From Tenericutes bacterium 4572_104 (GTDB lineage Bacteria > Bacillota_I > Bacilli_A > Izemoplasmatales > UBA5603), in NCBI GenBank assembly GCA_002084435.1, contig NBLG01000054.1:1-5827 (forward strand): 5,827 nucleotides of DNA, given 5' to 3'. A program made the translations under genes and the position numbers. Shown one piece after another: positions 5,656 through 5,827 of the stretch. The number at the start of each line of letters is the position of its first letter. Positions within the stretch are counted from its first letter, which is position 1. Under the pieces are notes generated by a model, which worked only from the letters and a program-made list of their open reading frames with translations, did not search any database and was not told the origin of the DNA.

Positions 5656-5827
5656 ATATAAAAATAATATCTGTAGGTAAAATTAGAGAAGAATATCTAA
5701 GATTAGGAATAAAAGAATATTCAAAAAGATTATCTAAATATTGTAATTTAGAAATGATTGAAGTTAAAGATGAAAAAGCTCCAGATAATCTTTCAGATAA
5801 AGATATAGAAATAATAAAAAATATTGA
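5652..5827 (+). CDS. rlmH: 23S rRNA (pseudouridine1915-N3)-methyltransferase RlmH, N-terminal part (3' end outside window)
   Basis: RlmH is a small SPOUT-fold enzyme that uses S-adenosylmethionine to methylate N3 of pseudouridine 1915 in helix 69 of 23S rRNA on the assembled 70S ribosome. The 58 visible residues match the start of Bacillus RlmH (YydA) closely: an opening [11 protein letters not shown], then [10 protein letters not shown], then [17 protein letters not shown]. The full protein is normally about 155-160 residues, so roughly a third is seen. The SAM-binding trefoil knot lies beyond the window. The start codon overlaps the Nudix stop, and no strong Shine-Dalgarno site is present, so translation probably depends on re-initiation from the upstream gene. 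The ATGA overlap also argues that TGA is a stop codon in this organism. Confidence 0.93.
   Translation, partial: MNIKIISVGKIREEYLRLGIKEYSKRLSKYCNLEMIEVKDEKAPDNLSDKDIEIIKNI

Overview
The window reads as a chromosomal segment of a very AT-rich, low-GC Gram-positive-type bacterium (Bacillota or a relative such as an Erysipelotrichia or Mycoplasmatota-like lineage). The pointers are trmFO directly followed by xerC, as in Bacillus, AGGAGG-type ribosome binding sites, and sigma-A-type promoters. All tryptophans in the recognisable proteins are TGG, and TGA appears to end the Nudix gene in an ATGA overlap with rlmH. Translation table 11 therefore fits better than the Mycoplasma code. All supported genes are on the + strand, and no RNA genes, CRISPR arrays or intact mobile elements are visible.

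Layout. (1) 1-843 is the 3' part of an alpha-amylase-family (GH13) gene, closed by a strong intrinsic terminator. (2) An extended -10 promoter then drives trmFO (936-2243), which overlaps by 8 bases a xerC-like gene (2236-2979). This xerC has lost its catalytic C-terminal third. (3) 2980-3408 holds about 70 bases of unassignable sequence, a 76-residue ORF resembling the soluble part of DUF3592-type proteins, a perfect 10-bp-stem terminator, and a near-consensus promoter. (4) That promoter serves an alpha/beta-hydrolase gene (3409-4032) of distinctly higher GC. Its protein has the nucleophile but lacks the region that should carry the catalytic Asp and His. (5) An apparent operon follows: galM (aldose 1-epimerase), a NudF-like ADP-ribose pyrophosphatase, and rlmH (23S rRNA methyltransferase, cut by the window end).

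How it fits together. The intact genes are housekeeping or sugar-metabolism functions: alpha-glucan breakdown, tRNA m5U54 formation, hexose anomer interconversion, nucleotide-sugar sanitation and rRNA methylation. The notable part is the centre (about 2940-4035), where two consecutive genes are catalytically incomplete and the small ORF between them may be a fragment. This looks like a locus undergoing deletion and decay, with one gene probably acquired by transfer. I do not see a convincing new multi-gene system.
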